This document shows, in pieces, positions 19,655 through 29,367 of a DNA stretch of 64,000 nt. The notes below the pieces were generated by a model. The model saw nothing but the letters and a program-made list of their open reading frames with translations. It ran no database searches and had not been told where the DNA came from. Origin of the DNA: UBA8337 sp965221415 (GTDB taxonomy: Bacteria; Pseudomonadota; Alphaproteobacteria; RS24); NCBI GenBank assembly GCA_965221415.1, contig OZ244887.1:248001-312000 (forward strand), given 5' to 3'. How positions within the stretch are numbered: the stretch's first letter is position 1; every line of letters begins with the position of its first letter. The position numbers and the translations under genes are program-made.

Positions 19655-19853
19655 AGGTCAAGGAAATCAAGGGATTATGACAGGGAGTCTTTCCCGCCCC
19701 AGTCGGATGGTTACGCCGATACATTGCACGACCGTTAAGTCTCGTTCATCCGCTTGCAGCTATCGCAATGCAGCTTGCAAGCTATGAAATGCCCGCGACA
19801 CATAGCAAAGTTTTCTTGGCAGGGCGTGACACTTAAGATTAAAATGTTTTAAA

Positions 19854-20711
19854 TTGGCAACAGGCACTGAACCAGTGGGGGATGATGTGCAATTAATCGA
19901 TGAGTTTTCTTATGCCGTTGAAACCGATTCACTGCCGCGTGTGCTCGCCATTCGCGCCATTGAAGTGATGGGCGGTCAGCCATATTTGAAACGTCTGTAT
20001 CATGAATACCAAGCGCAAAACCTACCATATGAACAGTTTTGGGACAGTGCCGTTCAACTGCTCAAGCTGGATGTGCATATGCACGGCGAAAGCATCCAGC
20101 AAATCCCCAAAACCGGTCGCCTTGTGGTGGTTGCCAATCATCCTTATGGCGTTCTGGATGGCATCGTTATTTGCTGGCTGATTGCGCAAGTGCGCCCAGA
20201 CTTTAGAATTCTGATCAATAGCGCCTTGTGCCGTATTCCTGAAATAGAAGCCCATGTATTGCCTATCAGCTATGACCCCGCACCAGAGACTTTGCGCGCC
20301 AATCTTGCATCGCGCAAGCAAGCGCGTCTGCATCTTGAAGAAGGCGGCGTGCTGATTGTGTTTCCCGCAGGGGCGGTCTCGGCCACGCCGCGACCGTTTG
20401 CGCGCAAAGCTGTCGACCTCGATTGGGGAACGCTGACAGGGCAATTGGTTCGCCGCACCAAGTCGCCCGTATTGCCACTTTATTTCGCGGGGCAGAATTC
20501 GCAGCTCTTTCAACTGGCGTATTATATAAGCCCCATCGTGCGGGTGGCGTTGATTTTCCGCGAAGTGTACCGCCGTATCGGCAAGCCTTTCCACGGGGTT
20601 GTGGGTAAAATTATCGAATTTGATGAGCTAGAGAAGCATTTACCGCCGCAAAACCTTGTTCAGCACTTGCGCGGGCGTGTTATGGCGTTGCAAGAAAAAT
20701 TACCATTTTAA
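19854..20711 (+). CDS. PlsC-like 1-acyl-glycerol-phosphate / ornithine-lipid acyltransferase
   Basis: 285 residues. The acyltransferase motif NHPYGVLDG (His96, Asp102) fits H-x5-D of the hemolysin/OlsA-like subgroup. A second block, EGGVLIVFPAGAVSA, fits motif III, followed by LPLYFAGQNS. It should transfer acyl chains to a membrane lipid precursor at the inner membrane. The start is unclear: TTG 19854 gives the full length, while GTG 19887 sits 4 bases after GGGGGA and would remove 11 residues. It is 70 bases ahead of the aldehyde dehydrogenase gene. Confidence 0.8.
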   Translation: MATGTEPVGDDVQLIDEFSYAVETDSLPRVLAIRAIEVMGGQPYLKRLYHEYQAQNLPYEQFWDSAVQLLKLDVHMHGESIQQIPKTGRLVVVANHPYGVLDGIVICWLIAQVRPDFRILINSALCRIPEIEAHVLPISYDPAPETLRANLASRKQARLHLEEGGVLIVFPAGAVSATPRPFARKAVDLDWGTLTGQLVRRTKSPVLPLYFAGQNSQLFQLAYYISPIVRVALIFREVYRRIGKPFHGVVGKIIEFDELEKHLPPQNLVQHLRGRVMALQEKLPF

Positions 20712-20781
20712 GTGCCGATTCTGTTTTGACGATGGGCTAAAATCTGCTTTCATGCAGGCAATCTATATAAGGAGAAAAGCA

Positions 20782-22212
20782 ATGGAAAACTGTTTGAAAT
20801 TTTATATTGATGGCGCTTGGGTTGACCCCGTCGACCCGCAGCCATTTGACGTTATCAACCCCGCCAATGAGCAAGTTATTGGCCAGATTATGATGGGCAA
20901 TGAAGAAGACGTGAACAAAGCGGTGGCTGCGGCCAAGCGCGCTTTTGCGAGCTTCTCAAGAACGACTGTTCAAGAACGCCTTGAATTGCTCGATGCGGTC
21001 ATCGCTTCCTATACCAATCGGATTGACGAAGTTGCCGAGACAATTTCGGCAGAAATGGGCGCGCCCATGTGGTTGTCAAAAGCGGCTCAAGCGGCGATGG
21101 GCATCGCGCATCTGACAACGGTTCGCGGTATTTTGGAAAACTACACGTTTGAATCGCAGCACGACAACACGCTTATTCGCAAAGAGCCTGTCGGCGTATG
21201 CGGATTGATTACGCCGTGGAACTGGCCTATCAATCAGATTGCTTGCAAAGTCGCCCCCGCTTTGGCGGCGGGCTGCACGATGGTTCTCAAGCCATCAGAA
21301 GTTGCCCCGCTTAATGCGGCGCTCTTTACTGAAATCCTTGATGATGCAGGCGTGCCGGCTGGCGTGTTTAATCTGGTCAATGGCGACGGCCCCAAAGTTG
21401 GCGAAGCCATGTCCGCACATCCTGATATTGATATGATGTCGTTTACCGGCTCAACCCGTGCAGGTGTCGCGGTGGCGAAAGCGTCTGCCGATACGGTAAA
21501 ACGCGTCGCGCAAGAATTGGGCGGCAAATCGGCGAACATCATTCTCGACGATGCTGACTTTAGCAAAGCTGTGGCGCAAGGCGTGCAAAGCTGCTTTATG
21601 AACTCAGGCCAATCGTGCAACGCGCCAACCCGTATGCTCGTGCCGGCCAGTCGCCATGATGAAGTGGTGGAAATGGCCGTTGCGGCTGCCGAGCAAGTGA
21701 AAGTCGGAGACCCGAACGCCGATGATACAACTATCGGTCCCGTGGTCAGCGAAATGCAATTCGACAAGATTCAGGGCTTGATTGGCAAAGCCATCGACGA
21801 AGGCACTGAATTGGCAACGGGCGGTTTGGGCAAACCAGACGGTCTGAATGCGGGCTATTATGTGAAGCCAACCATCTTCTCTAATGTCACAAATGACATG
21901 ACGATTGCGCGCGAAGAAGTGTTCGGGCCAGTTCTGTCGATTATGAAATATGAGACAGAAGAAGAAGCTATCACGATTGCCAATGACACAGTTTATGGAC
22001 TGTCGGGCTATGTGCAGTCGGGCAGCATTGAACATGCCGCCGATGTGGCTGCGCAAATACGCTCAGGCAATGTGCATTTGAACGGTGCGGGTGCTGACCT
22101 GCAAGCGCCATTTGGCGGCTATAAGCAGTCGGGCAATGGCCGTGAGTGGGGCGAGCATGGTTTCGAAGATTTCCTCGAAACCAAGGCCGTTCTGGGTCAC
22201 GCAGCCGAATAA
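20782..22212 (+). CDS. NAD(P)-dependent aldehyde dehydrogenase
   Basis: 476 residues, typical of family ALDH. Motifs in order are TPWNWPINQIACKVAPALAAG, the NAD loop FTGSTRAG, the catalytic Glu in QELGGKSANI, and the nucleophile Cys279 in NSGQSCNAPTRM. The final GGYKQSGNGREWG is standard. ATG 20782 lies 6 bases after AAGGAG, so the longer upstream frame is not used. The substrate cannot be assigned. It ends at a bidirectional terminator shared with the ABC permease. Confidence 0.92.
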   Translation: MENCLKFYIDGAWVDPVDPQPFDVINPANEQVIGQIMMGNEEDVNKAVAAAKRAFASFSRTTVQERLELLDAVIASYTNRIDEVAETISAEMGAPMWLSKAAQAAMGIAHLTTVRGILENYTFESQHDNTLIRKEPVGVCGLITPWNWPINQIACKVAPALAAGCTMVLKPSEVAPLNAALFTEILDDAGVPAGVFNLVNGDGPKVGEAMSAHPDIDMMSFTGSTRAGVAVAKASADTVKRVAQELGGKSANIILDDADFSKAVAQGVQSCFMNSGQSCNAPTRMLVPASRHDEVVEMAVAAAEQVKVGDPNADDTTIGPVVSEMQFDKIQGLIGKAIDEGTELATGGLGKPDGLNAGYYVKPTIFSNVTNDMTIAREEVFGPVLSIMKYETEEEAITIANDTVYGLSGYVQSGSIEHAADVAAQIRSGNVHLNGAGADLQAPFGGYKQSGNGREWGEHGFEDFLETKAVLGHAAE

Positions 22213-22230
22213 TATAGGTTTAGAAAAAAT

Positions 22231-22266
22231 AAACTGGCGGCTTTTACGAGTCGCCAGTTTTATTTT
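22231..22266. terminator. Bidirectional terminator between aldehyde dehydrogenase and ABC permease
   Basis: A 9-bp stem AAACTGGCG / CGCCAGTTT with a 12-base loop is followed by TTATTTTG on the plus strand and by an A/T-rich stretch (TTTTTTCTAAA) on the minus strand. It overlaps the last codons of the permease. Confidence 0.7.
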
Positions 22267-23931
22267 GTCTTATTGTGCGCACGACGGATTTTCTCTATCA
22301 GGCTGAGGCTAATCAGCACTGGCACAAGCCCGACCAGAATAATCATCAAAGCGGGGAGGCTTGCATCTTCCATTTGCCCCAGTGAGGCGTAAGTATAGAC
22401 GGTGGTCGCCAGCGTCTCGAAATCGAAGGGGCGCAAAATCAGCGTTGCGGGCAATTCTTTCATCACATCGACAAAGACCAAAATCGCCGCCGTGAGAAGC
22501 GGTGTGCGCAAAAGCGGCAAATGCACCCGCCACAGCATGCTGCTTTGTGTAGCATTGAGTGTGGCGCCAAGGCTGCGGGCGGCCATGTCGAGGTCGGGCG
22601 AGACTCGGCCAAAGCCCGCCTCTAGCGTGCCGTAAGAGAGCGATAAAAACCGCACGATATAGGCGCAAATCAGCGCTCCGCTTGTGCCGCCCAGCACGAT
22701 GACCCCCAGACTTATATCGGCGAGTTGCGCCAATACCACCAATATGCCGATGGCCAATACAGTGCCGGGCAAGGCATAACCAAGTGCTGCGATTTGGCTG
22801 AGGCGTGCAAGCTTCGTTGGTCTTGTGCGGGCGGCATAAGTAAGCCCGAGGCCAAGCGCACAGGTCACAAGCGCGGCAACGAGCGCGAGGCTCAGCGACC
22901 GCCCCGCGATAGGCAATACACGCATCACATCATTGCCAAAACTTGTACTGGTCAGGGCGTATTCCATCAGCAGCCCCGTCGGGACGATAAAATCCGAATA
23001 TGACAGGCAGTGCGCAAACCCCCATCATCGCGAAGCGAGAAAGCGGCGTGGATTGGAAATCTGGCAGACTGCGCTGCCGACCCGCCCGCACATGGTGACG
23101 CGCTTTGCCGCGTTGGGTGCGTTCTAAAACCAGAAGCAGCGCCATAAAGCCCAAAAGCGTCAGCGCGATTTGCGCCGCCCCTGCCAAATTACCGCGTATC
23201 ACCCATGTGTCATAAACCCCGATGGTGAGCGTGTTGATGCCAAGAAACTCGACCGCGCCAATATCATTGAGGCACTCCATCATCGCCAAAGCAATGCCGA
23301 CCATAATCGCAGGGCGTGCCATAGGCAGGCCGATACGGATAAAGCAGCGCACTGGTCCTACCCCCAAGGCGCGACCAGCCTCAATCAGCATCGCCGATTG
23401 CTGAATAAACGCCGCACGCGCCGATATATAGACATAAGGGTAAAGCACCAGCGACAGCAAAATCACCGCCCCGGGCAATGAGCGAAAGTCAGGATAGGGC
23501 GCATCGACGAACAGGCTCTGCCATAAGCGGTATACGGGGCCCGCATGGTCGAGCACATCGGCATAGCTATAGGCCATTAAATAAGTTGGCAGCGCAAGCG
23601 GTAGCAGTAACGCCCAGCCCAATAGACTGCGCAGCGGGAAGCTACAAAAGGTGACGAACCAAGCGGTCAATGTGCCGATAACGCCCGTAAGCAGTGCCAC
23701 GCCCCCCATGAGTAAGCCCGTGGTGATAATTTGCCCGGGCAGCACAGAACGCCACAAATGCTCCCAAATAGGCGGATGCGGTGCGATGGCCAGCCAGACC
23801 AAGGCGATAAGCGGCAATAAGGGCAGAGTGCTAGCAATCAGCGTCAGGCCGCGCCACGCGTCAAAACGCCAGACTTTCCGTTGGAAAGGGGGGGGCCGTT
23901 GGAAAGGGGGTTGCGAAAGGGCTTGGCTCAT
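22260..23931 (-). pseudogene. FbpB-type iron(III) ABC permease broken by a +1 frameshift
   Basis: Intact relatives are single proteins of about 550 residues with two permease domains. Here the first part runs from ATG 23931 (MSQALSQ) through domain 1 and the EAA-type loop (EAGRALGVGPVRCFIRIGLP). It then leaves frame inside a run of four A (22989-22992 on the plus strand). Removing one base restores GF-IVPTGLLMEY and joins it to the second domain, which ends at 22260. Domain 2 has its own EAA loop (MAARSLGATLNATQ). The family imports Fe(III) with FbpA and FbpC, neither of which is here. It may be a recent mutation, an assembly error, or slippage-rescued. A Fur-like site lies upstream. Confidence 0.8.
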
Positions 23932-23969
23932 GCGCTCGCTTTCAGGAGGTGGGCGGCGAAAATGCAATT

Positions 23970-23988
23970 GCGAGTTGTTATCATTTGC
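23970..23988 (-). promoter_or_regulatory. Fur-like site upstream of the ABC permease
   Basis: On the minus strand GCAAATGATAACAACTCGC matches the 19-base Fur box at about 12 of 19 positions and starts with the alphaproteobacterial half-site TGCAAAT. It lies 39 bases before the permease start, which fits iron control of an Fe(III) transporter. Confidence 0.35.
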
Positions 23989-24038
23989 AAAACATAGCCC
24001 ACACGGCGCGGTTTTCAAAGCGTCTTTATAGGGGGGGC

Positions 24039-24221
24039 TTAGGCGTCGCGGCAGGCCATGGCGGCGGCCATAATCTCACGGGCGATTTCTTCAGCTTCCT
24101 CGGGCAGAAAATCCATCGGTATTTCTTGCTGCTCGGTGGCCACAAACAGTCGCACCATTTTCTGGTCGGTCGCGCCGATGGAAAGTTCCGCAGCAATTTC
24201 TGAAGGTGTGTTGATGCCCAT
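24039..24221 (-). CDS. Small conserved alphaproteobacterial protein (DUF6324-like)
   Basis: 60 residues, starting MGINTPSEIAAELSIGATDQ and ending with an acidic and Ala-rich helix (FLPEEAEEIAREIMAAAMA). The pattern resembles short proteins annotated as DUF6324 in Rhodobacter relatives; I recall this only from memory. It is probably cytosolic and single-domain, with no membrane segment. A weak GGGG ribosome site precedes ATG 24221. It is separated from the permease start by about 110 bases. Function unknown. Confidence 0.6.
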   Translation of the reverse strand: MGINTPSEIAAELSIGATDQKMVRLFVATEQQEIPMDFLPEEAEEIAREIMAAAMACRDA

Positions 24222-24333
24222 AATCCAAGCCCCTTTATCTCGATGGTCAGGACATTACTTAACGCTTTCGCGCGGGTCTGTGAAGGGGGTGCGCGCAAAC
24301 GCCAAGAATTTCGTCAAATGGGTGCATCGTCGC

Positions 24334-24362
24334 TTGAGTTTTTATAAAAAGGCGACTATTTT
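24334..24362 (+). promoter_or_regulatory. Promoter of tRNA-His
   Basis: TTGAGT (24334-24339) and TATTTT (24357-24362) with a 17-base spacer, 39 bases before the tRNA 5' end. Confidence 0.55.
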
Positions 24363-24400
24363 TCCCCCACCTTGGCGGCGCAAGCTGTCGGGTATTCGGT

Positions 24401-24477
24401 GCAGCCTTAGCTCAGTTGGTTAGAGCGCTAGATTGTGGATCTAGAGGTCCCCTGTTCAATTCAGGGAGGCTGTACCA
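24401..24477 (+). tRNA. tRNA-His (GTG)
   Basis: 77 nt with encoded CCA. Anticodon GTG at 24435-24437 in the loop of CTAGA/TCTAG. The discriminator is A73 and the base before G1 is T, so the usual genome-encoded G-1:C73 pair is absent, as known for many alphaproteobacteria. The top pair G1:U72 is a wobble. Confidence 0.95.
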
Positions 24478-24766
24478 TCCTCCCTATTTTAGGCGCAGGC
24501 GGGCTTGTCACAGAAATGTGACGCTTGCGTGAAATTAAGCGGTTTTCAAGCTTTCGCTCTTTCCCCCTTTTGATTTTGGTGTATGTTCCCTCTGTTACAA
24601 CTCTAGATTGGTGTTGCAATAATGTAACACATTTCGACAGCTTGCAGAGAATTTGCTTTGCATAAAGCGCGAAGCAACTTAAAGGAAATTTATAAATACC
24701 GAGTAATACCTATTTGTTGTCTTGGTGTTTTAAAGATTCTGAAATTAACTAAAGAAGGATATTGTA
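24478..24766 (+). other. Long untranslated region before the porin gene
   Basis: A 289-base stretch without a gene. It holds an inverted repeat TGTTACA / TGTAACA around 24593-24632 and A/T-rich sequence closer to the porin. A long leader is usual for porins under small-RNA control, but I cannot place the promoter with confidence. Confidence 0.4.
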
Positions 24767-25930
24767 ATGATTTTATCTAATCTAAATAAGCACATGCGTG
24801 GCACGTTGTTAGTGACCACGATGTTAGTCGCACCCTTCGCGGTGCAAGCCGATTCAATGAAGCCAAGCGTTTCAGTGAACGGTTATTACACTCAAGCGTT
24901 CAACTTGGTCGATATTGATGACCGTGGTACTGCCGTTGCCGAAGAAGAAGTCTTGGATCAAAATGCCGAGATTATTTTCAAAGCCAAAGCGATGGCATCT
25001 GCCGATACCGAAATTGGCGTGGTTGTCGAATTGGAAGCGTCTAACGCTGATGGTAGCCAAATCGATGAAAACTACATTTATGCAAAAGGCTCTTGGGGCA
25101 AGTTTATTGCTGGTGCCGAAAGCGGCGCGGGTCACTTAATTCAGGTGACAGCACCGATTTTCGTCCCCGGGCTGAAAATGTATGACAATTCGGTTACCGG
25201 AAACTCTATCGAAACCCTCTATAATGGTATATTGGGGAGCGACGTTCTCGGTGATGCGCATACGCGCACCACGCTAGAGCTTATTTCGCGCGAAGCCAAT
25301 AAAGTGACTTACATCACACCAAAACTCGGTGGGCTGCAACTCGGCTTCTCTTTTGCTCCGAACAATGAGCGGAAAACAGCTGAGCGCCGCAATGCGGGGG
25401 TCTTTGATACGACCACGACTAACGATGTGCAAGAAGATATCATCGAATTGGCCGCACGCTATAAAGGCCAAGCGGGTGATCTCAAATATCAAGTGAGCTA
25501 TTCGCAAGTCGAAGGTGAAACCATAGGGGCTGGTGGTGATGATGTTGAAAGCGAAAGCGTCGGCGTCAAAATCGCTTATGGTAATTGGGTGCTCGGTGGC
25601 AATCAGTCCGAATATACCAATCTTGCTGACCTCGTCGACGGCAACGATACCGCTGCCTATGCTGATAGCGAGGAAGTCGAATCGACCAATTATGGCCTGA
25701 AATACAAATCAGGCAGGAATTATTGGGGTATCGGTTGGACGGAAAGCGAAGAGACCAAAACCGGTGTTACTGGTAATGCTGCTGAGTATGAAGAGTTCAT
25801 GATTGGCGGCGGTTACAAAATCGCTTCTGGCGTTATGGTCGGGTACTATTACCAAGATACCGAGGTCACAACACAGAATGATGAGGCCGAAGCCAGTATC
25901 GTTGGTATGACGTTAGGTCTTAAGTTTTAG
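24767..25930 (+). CDS. Outer-membrane porin
   Basis: 387 residues. The signal peptide is about 28 residues and ends FAVQA. The mature protein is rich in Gly, Asp and aromatic residues with short alternating strands, and ends in GLKF with the C-terminal Phe needed for BAM insertion. The opening PSVSVNGYYTQAF and the segment ENYIYAKGSWGKFIAGAESG match trimeric general porins of alphaproteobacteria. Loops are acidic (many Glu and Asp), which would favour cations. ATG 24767 follows GAAGGAT. It stands alone with its own long leader. Confidence 0.9.
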   Translation: MILSNLNKHMRGTLLVTTMLVAPFAVQADSMKPSVSVNGYYTQAFNLVDIDDRGTAVAEEEVLDQNAEIIFKAKAMASADTEIGVVVELEASNADGSQIDENYIYAKGSWGKFIAGAESGAGHLIQVTAPIFVPGLKMYDNSVTGNSIETLYNGILGSDVLGDAHTRTTLELISREANKVTYITPKLGGLQLGFSFAPNNERKTAERRNAGVFDTTTTNDVQEDIIELAARYKGQAGDLKYQVSYSQVEGETIGAGGDDVESESVGVKIAYGNWVLGGNQSEYTNLADLVDGNDTAAYADSEEVESTNYGLKYKSGRNYWGIGWTESEETKTGVTGNAAEYEEFMIGGGYKIASGVMVGYYYQDTEVTTQNDEAEASIVGMTLGLKF

Positions 25931-25943
25931 GACTTAAGTCTGG

Positions 25944-27221
25944 TTATTCTACGGCCTTTAGGTCTTCGCGTAATGTGCGTGCCGCCAACATATAATGGGA
26001 AGCTCCCCAAATGTTGGCGGTAATCACCACAATCAGCGCGTAGCGTAGCCCATCCACGCCATAGCTTGGCAGGAAGGCGTCGGATAAAATCCCGACCAGT
26101 TGGGGGCCAAAACCGAGACCAACAATATTGATGCAGAACAAAAGCAAAGCCGCGCCTAGTGCGCGGCTTTGTGCTGGCAGCAGGCTTTGCGTCATGGCAA
26201 AGCTGACGGATAGGTAAAACCCGCCGAAAAAGGCAAGCACAGTATAAACGGCTGTGGCCGCATATAAATTATCGCTCAGATAGAAGTAATAGCTCAACGG
26301 CAAAATGCCGAGTTTCACAGCAGCAGTCAGCCAAACATAGGCGCGCTTATCTTTCGCCCCGAGCTTATCGGCTAGCCAGCCGCCAAAATAAGTGCCGACA
26401 CCGCCGACAAGACCGCCAATCAGTGCCAATAATGTGCCTGTTTCGCCCGATGTAAGCCCGTGGATGCGGCGGAAATACACGCCGTTCCAATATAGCGCGC
26501 CATAGCCGACAAAGACCACGAGCGTGCAGCCAATCACGATATGGCGCAGGCTGCGTATCGACATCATCAGCTTGAAAGTGTCCCATACTTCGCGGAAGAT
26601 ATTCGCCGAGAGCGGTTTTGGCGGTTGCGTGCGCGCAGGCTCTTTGACGGTGAAGAACATCAAAAGCCCCAGAATAATGCCCGGTATGCCCACCACGAAA
26701 AAGGCCACACGCCAGCCATACCATTGGTCAACCCAACCGCCGACCAGAAAGCCGATAAGCACGCCAATATTGATGCCCGTGGCATAAATGCCCATCGCTG
26801 TGGCGCGGGCTTCAGGCGGGAACAAGTCGGAAATCATCGAGTGACTCGGCGGGCTTGAGCCGGCCTCGCCAATGCCGACCCCAATGCGTGCCAATGCCAG
26901 TTGTAGGTAGTTGCCTGCCAAACCGCAAAGGGCGGTCATGCCCGACCAGACAATCACCGAGATACCGATAATATTGCGCCGCGAATAGCGGTCGGCCAGC
27001 ATGGCGATAGGGATGCCCAGCGTGGCATAGAAAATCGCAAACGATAATCCGATGAGAAAGCCTAATTGCGTATCGCTCAAGGAGAGTTCTAGCTTGATGC
27101 TTTCGGCCAAAATCGAGACGATTTGCCTGTCGACATGGCTCGATGCATACACGGCGACCAACATGGCGAGGGTGTAATTACGTGTCGATTTGCTCGGTGT
27201 CGCCGCAGATGATGCCGCCAT
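25944..27221 (-). CDS. MFS transporter, spinster-like
   Basis: 425 residues, 12 predicted membrane segments in the inner membrane. The N-terminus YASSHVDRQIVSILAESIKLEL and the loop AMLADRYSRRNIIG are typical of the spinster-like MFS group. The cytosolic middle loop has VKEPART. Relatives carry lipids, sugars or organic anions; the substrate is unknown. It lies 56 bases after the outer-membrane barrel gene on the same strand, and may be the last gene of the ECF-controlled export block. Confidence 0.88.
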   Translation of the reverse strand: MAASSAATPSKSTRNYTLAMLVAVYASSHVDRQIVSILAESIKLELSLSDTQLGFLIGLSFAIFYATLGIPIAMLADRYSRRNIIGISVIVWSGMTALCGLAGNYLQLALARIGVGIGEAGSSPPSHSMISDLFPPEARATAMGIYATGINIGVLIGFLVGGWVDQWYGWRVAFFVVGIPGIILGLLMFFTVKEPARTQPPKPLSANIFREVWDTFKLMMSIRSLRHIVIGCTLVVFVGYGALYWNGVYFRRIHGLTSGETGTLLALIGGLVGGVGTYFGGWLADKLGAKDKRAYVWLTAAVKLGILPLSYYFYLSDNLYAATAVYTVLAFFGGFYLSVSFAMTQSLLPAQSRALGAALLLFCINIVGLGFGPQLVGILSDAFLPSYGVDGLRYALIVVITANIWGASHYMLAARTLREDLKAVE

Positions 27222-27277
27222 GGTTGTTCTCCCCCAGATTTTGCAAAACCTTACGGCAAGTCAAAAGCTTTGGCGAG

Positions 27278-28528
27278 TTAGAAATAATACGCCAAGCGAA
27301 ACCGAATGTAATCTTCATCGGCATTGGCGCGGGCGAGGGGGTCATCATCGCCGACTTTGTCTTGAAGGCGTGCCTCTAAGATGGTTTTGAAACTCTGCCC
27401 AAGGCGGCGTTCGGCTTCGAGTGAGATGGCCGTTGAATCGCTATCCAGATTGACAATGCCGCCAAGCAATATCGCGGTTGATTGCGTGTCATTGGGTGTC
27501 CACCGCAGTCCGATGCCGAGACTATTGCCAAACGGGTGCGGTGCGTCCAATTCGCGCTCGTCCCACATATATTCGGCAACAAGGCCGACATCCGTGCCGC
27601 TGTTAAACAGATTGTAAAACGAGTATTCGAAGCCGCCCGTCGCACGCGTGATGTCAATTTCTTCGATTGGCGATGCCAGTGTGGGGCGCACGCCTTGGAA
27701 CATGTTCTGCTTGCTTTGGATGGCCTCTAGCTTGAGCAGCCACGGGCCCAAAGTCGCCTGCGCATCGAGGCTGATTTGCGTTTGATAGGCATAATAGGCT
27801 TGCGTGACCGGCAGACTATTAGCACTGGGTGGCACAGAGAGCAGCAATTGCGGTGTGCGCGCTGTGCCATCGAACCAAGCCAGTCCCAAATCGACAGCCC
27901 CAATACTATGTTTATAGCGCAGGGCATAATCGTCAGTGCGCCGCCCTTCGCCGCTTTCGAAATGCGTTGTATTGTCATCCACGGTGAAGCCGTAATTCGG
28001 GCGACCCGTCATCGGGTCAGCATATTGGCGGATGCGGAAATAGGGCAGCGCATAGGCCGTGAGCGTGCCGTAATCGCTGCTATAACTCAGCTTGACCATC
28101 GGCTGGCCGAGCTTGGCCTCACCATCGATGTTTTCGGTATTGTCGGTTTGGTTGATGATATCGACCAAATGCAAAAACTCGGTCACGCCCCAGAACTCTT
28201 TATCGACCCCGATGGTCGCCTCAATGCTGCCGCGCACATAGCGATATTTTGCCTCGCGCAAATCCATATGGCTGCGCTCATGGTCGTGCTGGTCATAGCG
28301 GCCAAACGGTTTGATGATAACCGCATGGCGACCCGATAGGCTATAAAAGCCCAGTTCAGCCTCGCCCGCCAGAGAGACAAAGTCTTGCTCCATCGCCTCA
28401 AGCCGCCCGACTTGCGGGAAATGGCGCGCCTCGATTTCGATATTGCCGTCAAAATCAATATCCATCGCCTGCACAGGCGCGGCGCACGCAAGCGATGTCG
28501 CAAATACCAGACGCGCGCCCGCAAACAT
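27278..28528 (-). CDS. Outer-membrane beta-barrel protein of an RND export cluster
   Basis: 416 residues. A signal peptide ends near VQAMD. The rest alternates short amphipathic strands and ends in RLAYYF with a C-terminal Phe, the BAM signal. It resembles DUF1302-type or related barrels found next to MMPL-type exporters and LolA-like proteins. The ATG at 28528 starts directly after the stop of the LolA-like gene. Its likely role is the outer-membrane end of a lipid or hydrophobic-compound path. This is inferred from context. Confidence 0.78.
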   Translation of the reverse strand: MFAGARLVFATSLACAAPVQAMDIDFDGNIEIEARHFPQVGRLEAMEQDFVSLAGEAELGFYSLSGRHAVIIKPFGRYDQHDHERSHMDLREAKYRYVRGSIEATIGVDKEFWGVTEFLHLVDIINQTDNTENIDGEAKLGQPMVKLSYSSDYGTLTAYALPYFRIRQYADPMTGRPNYGFTVDDNTTHFESGEGRRTDDYALRYKHSIGAVDLGLAWFDGTARTPQLLLSVPPSANSLPVTQAYYAYQTQISLDAQATLGPWLLKLEAIQSKQNMFQGVRPTLASPIEEIDITRATGGFEYSFYNLFNSGTDVGLVAEYMWDERELDAPHPFGNSLGIGLRWTPNDTQSTAILLGGIVNLDSDSTAISLEAERRLGQSFKTILEARLQDKVGDDDPLARANADEDYIRFRLAYYF

Positions 28529-29356
28529 TTAGCGCGCCCGTTTTAGACTGTTCTGGGTAAAGTCCGCCGCGCTCAAGCCCGTTTGGAATTCATAATCCTG
28601 CCACCGCAGTGTCGTGGTTTTTTTGGTGACGTGGTTTTCCATGAACAACTCATGCGCGCGCCAGAACTTATCTAAATAAAGAGTGAAATCACTAAAGGTG
28701 AGGGTTTTCAAAAGCGCGTTCTTGCGGTCGTAATAGACCACTTTGCGCAGCTGATAATCCGTCGTGTCAGTCCATGCGACCGTGCGCGTATAGCCCGAAT
28801 GCTTATATAGCGGGCGACGCTCGGTGACATGGCACGTGCGCTCCCCACAGGCTTCATCGCGCAGCCATTTATACGAAAACTTGCCGACTTCTTGCGCTGA
28901 GAAATCCTCAAAAGCAAACTCTGAGCCCATAAAGGGCCCAGATTTATTGACCGATGAAATACGCTTCACCCGTTTCAACGCTGGCAGATACATCCATTGC
29001 TCGTCGGGGTCGAGAATATGCGCATAGGTGAGCATGGCCGTGCCAGCGACATCGGATGGCTCTTGAAAAACCATCATCGTCCAGTCGCCATCATCGGGAT
29101 TTTTATTTTCCAACGAATTAAACGTCAGGCGGCGCTCTGAAACATCACCATTGGCATTGGTCAGCACCATCTCCATTTCGCTGGTGGTGCTGATGAAACC
29201 GAGATTTGTCGCATCGGTTTTTTGCGCAATCGCTAACCCGCGCGCCTCGGGCTTATCGGTGCCGGGCAAGTCAGGTAAGTCAGCCCGCGCCGTTAAAGTA
29301 AACGCAAACAGCGCGCAGGCAGCAAGGCGGGTGGTCTTTAAAATATGCGGTCTCAT
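28529..29356 (-). CDS. LolA-like outer-membrane lipoprotein-sorting protein
   Basis: 275 residues after choosing ATG 29356, which lies 6 bases behind GGAG; an ATG four codons upstream overlaps the RND stop codon. A signal peptide ends in LTARA. The body shows the LolA/LolB-like sheet used by the DUF1329-like and lipoprotein-sorting family: MEMVLTNANG, QWMYLPALKRVKRISS, FEDFSAQEV, YTRTVAWTD. Such proteins ferry lipids or acylated cargo across the periplasm. It lies between the RND pump and the barrel, so the three should form one inner-to-outer membrane path. Confidence 0.85.
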   Translation of the reverse strand: MRPHILKTTRLAACALFAFTLTARADLPDLPGTDKPEARGLAIAQKTDATNLGFISTTSEMEMVLTNANGDVSERRLTFNSLENKNPDDGDWTMMVFQEPSDVAGTAMLTYAHILDPDEQWMYLPALKRVKRISSVNKSGPFMGSEFAFEDFSAQEVGKFSYKWLRDEACGERTCHVTERRPLYKHSGYTRTVAWTDTTDYQLRKVVYYDRKNALLKTLTFSDFTLYLDKFWRAHELFMENHVTKKTTTLRWQDYEFQTGLSAADFTQNSLKRAR

Positions 29357-29367
29357 GTTTATCTCCA

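Noticed and set aside
22985..22995. Programmed frameshift in the FbpB-like permease
   Set aside because: There is no classic slippery heptamer or downstream stem; a mutation or sequencing error is simpler.
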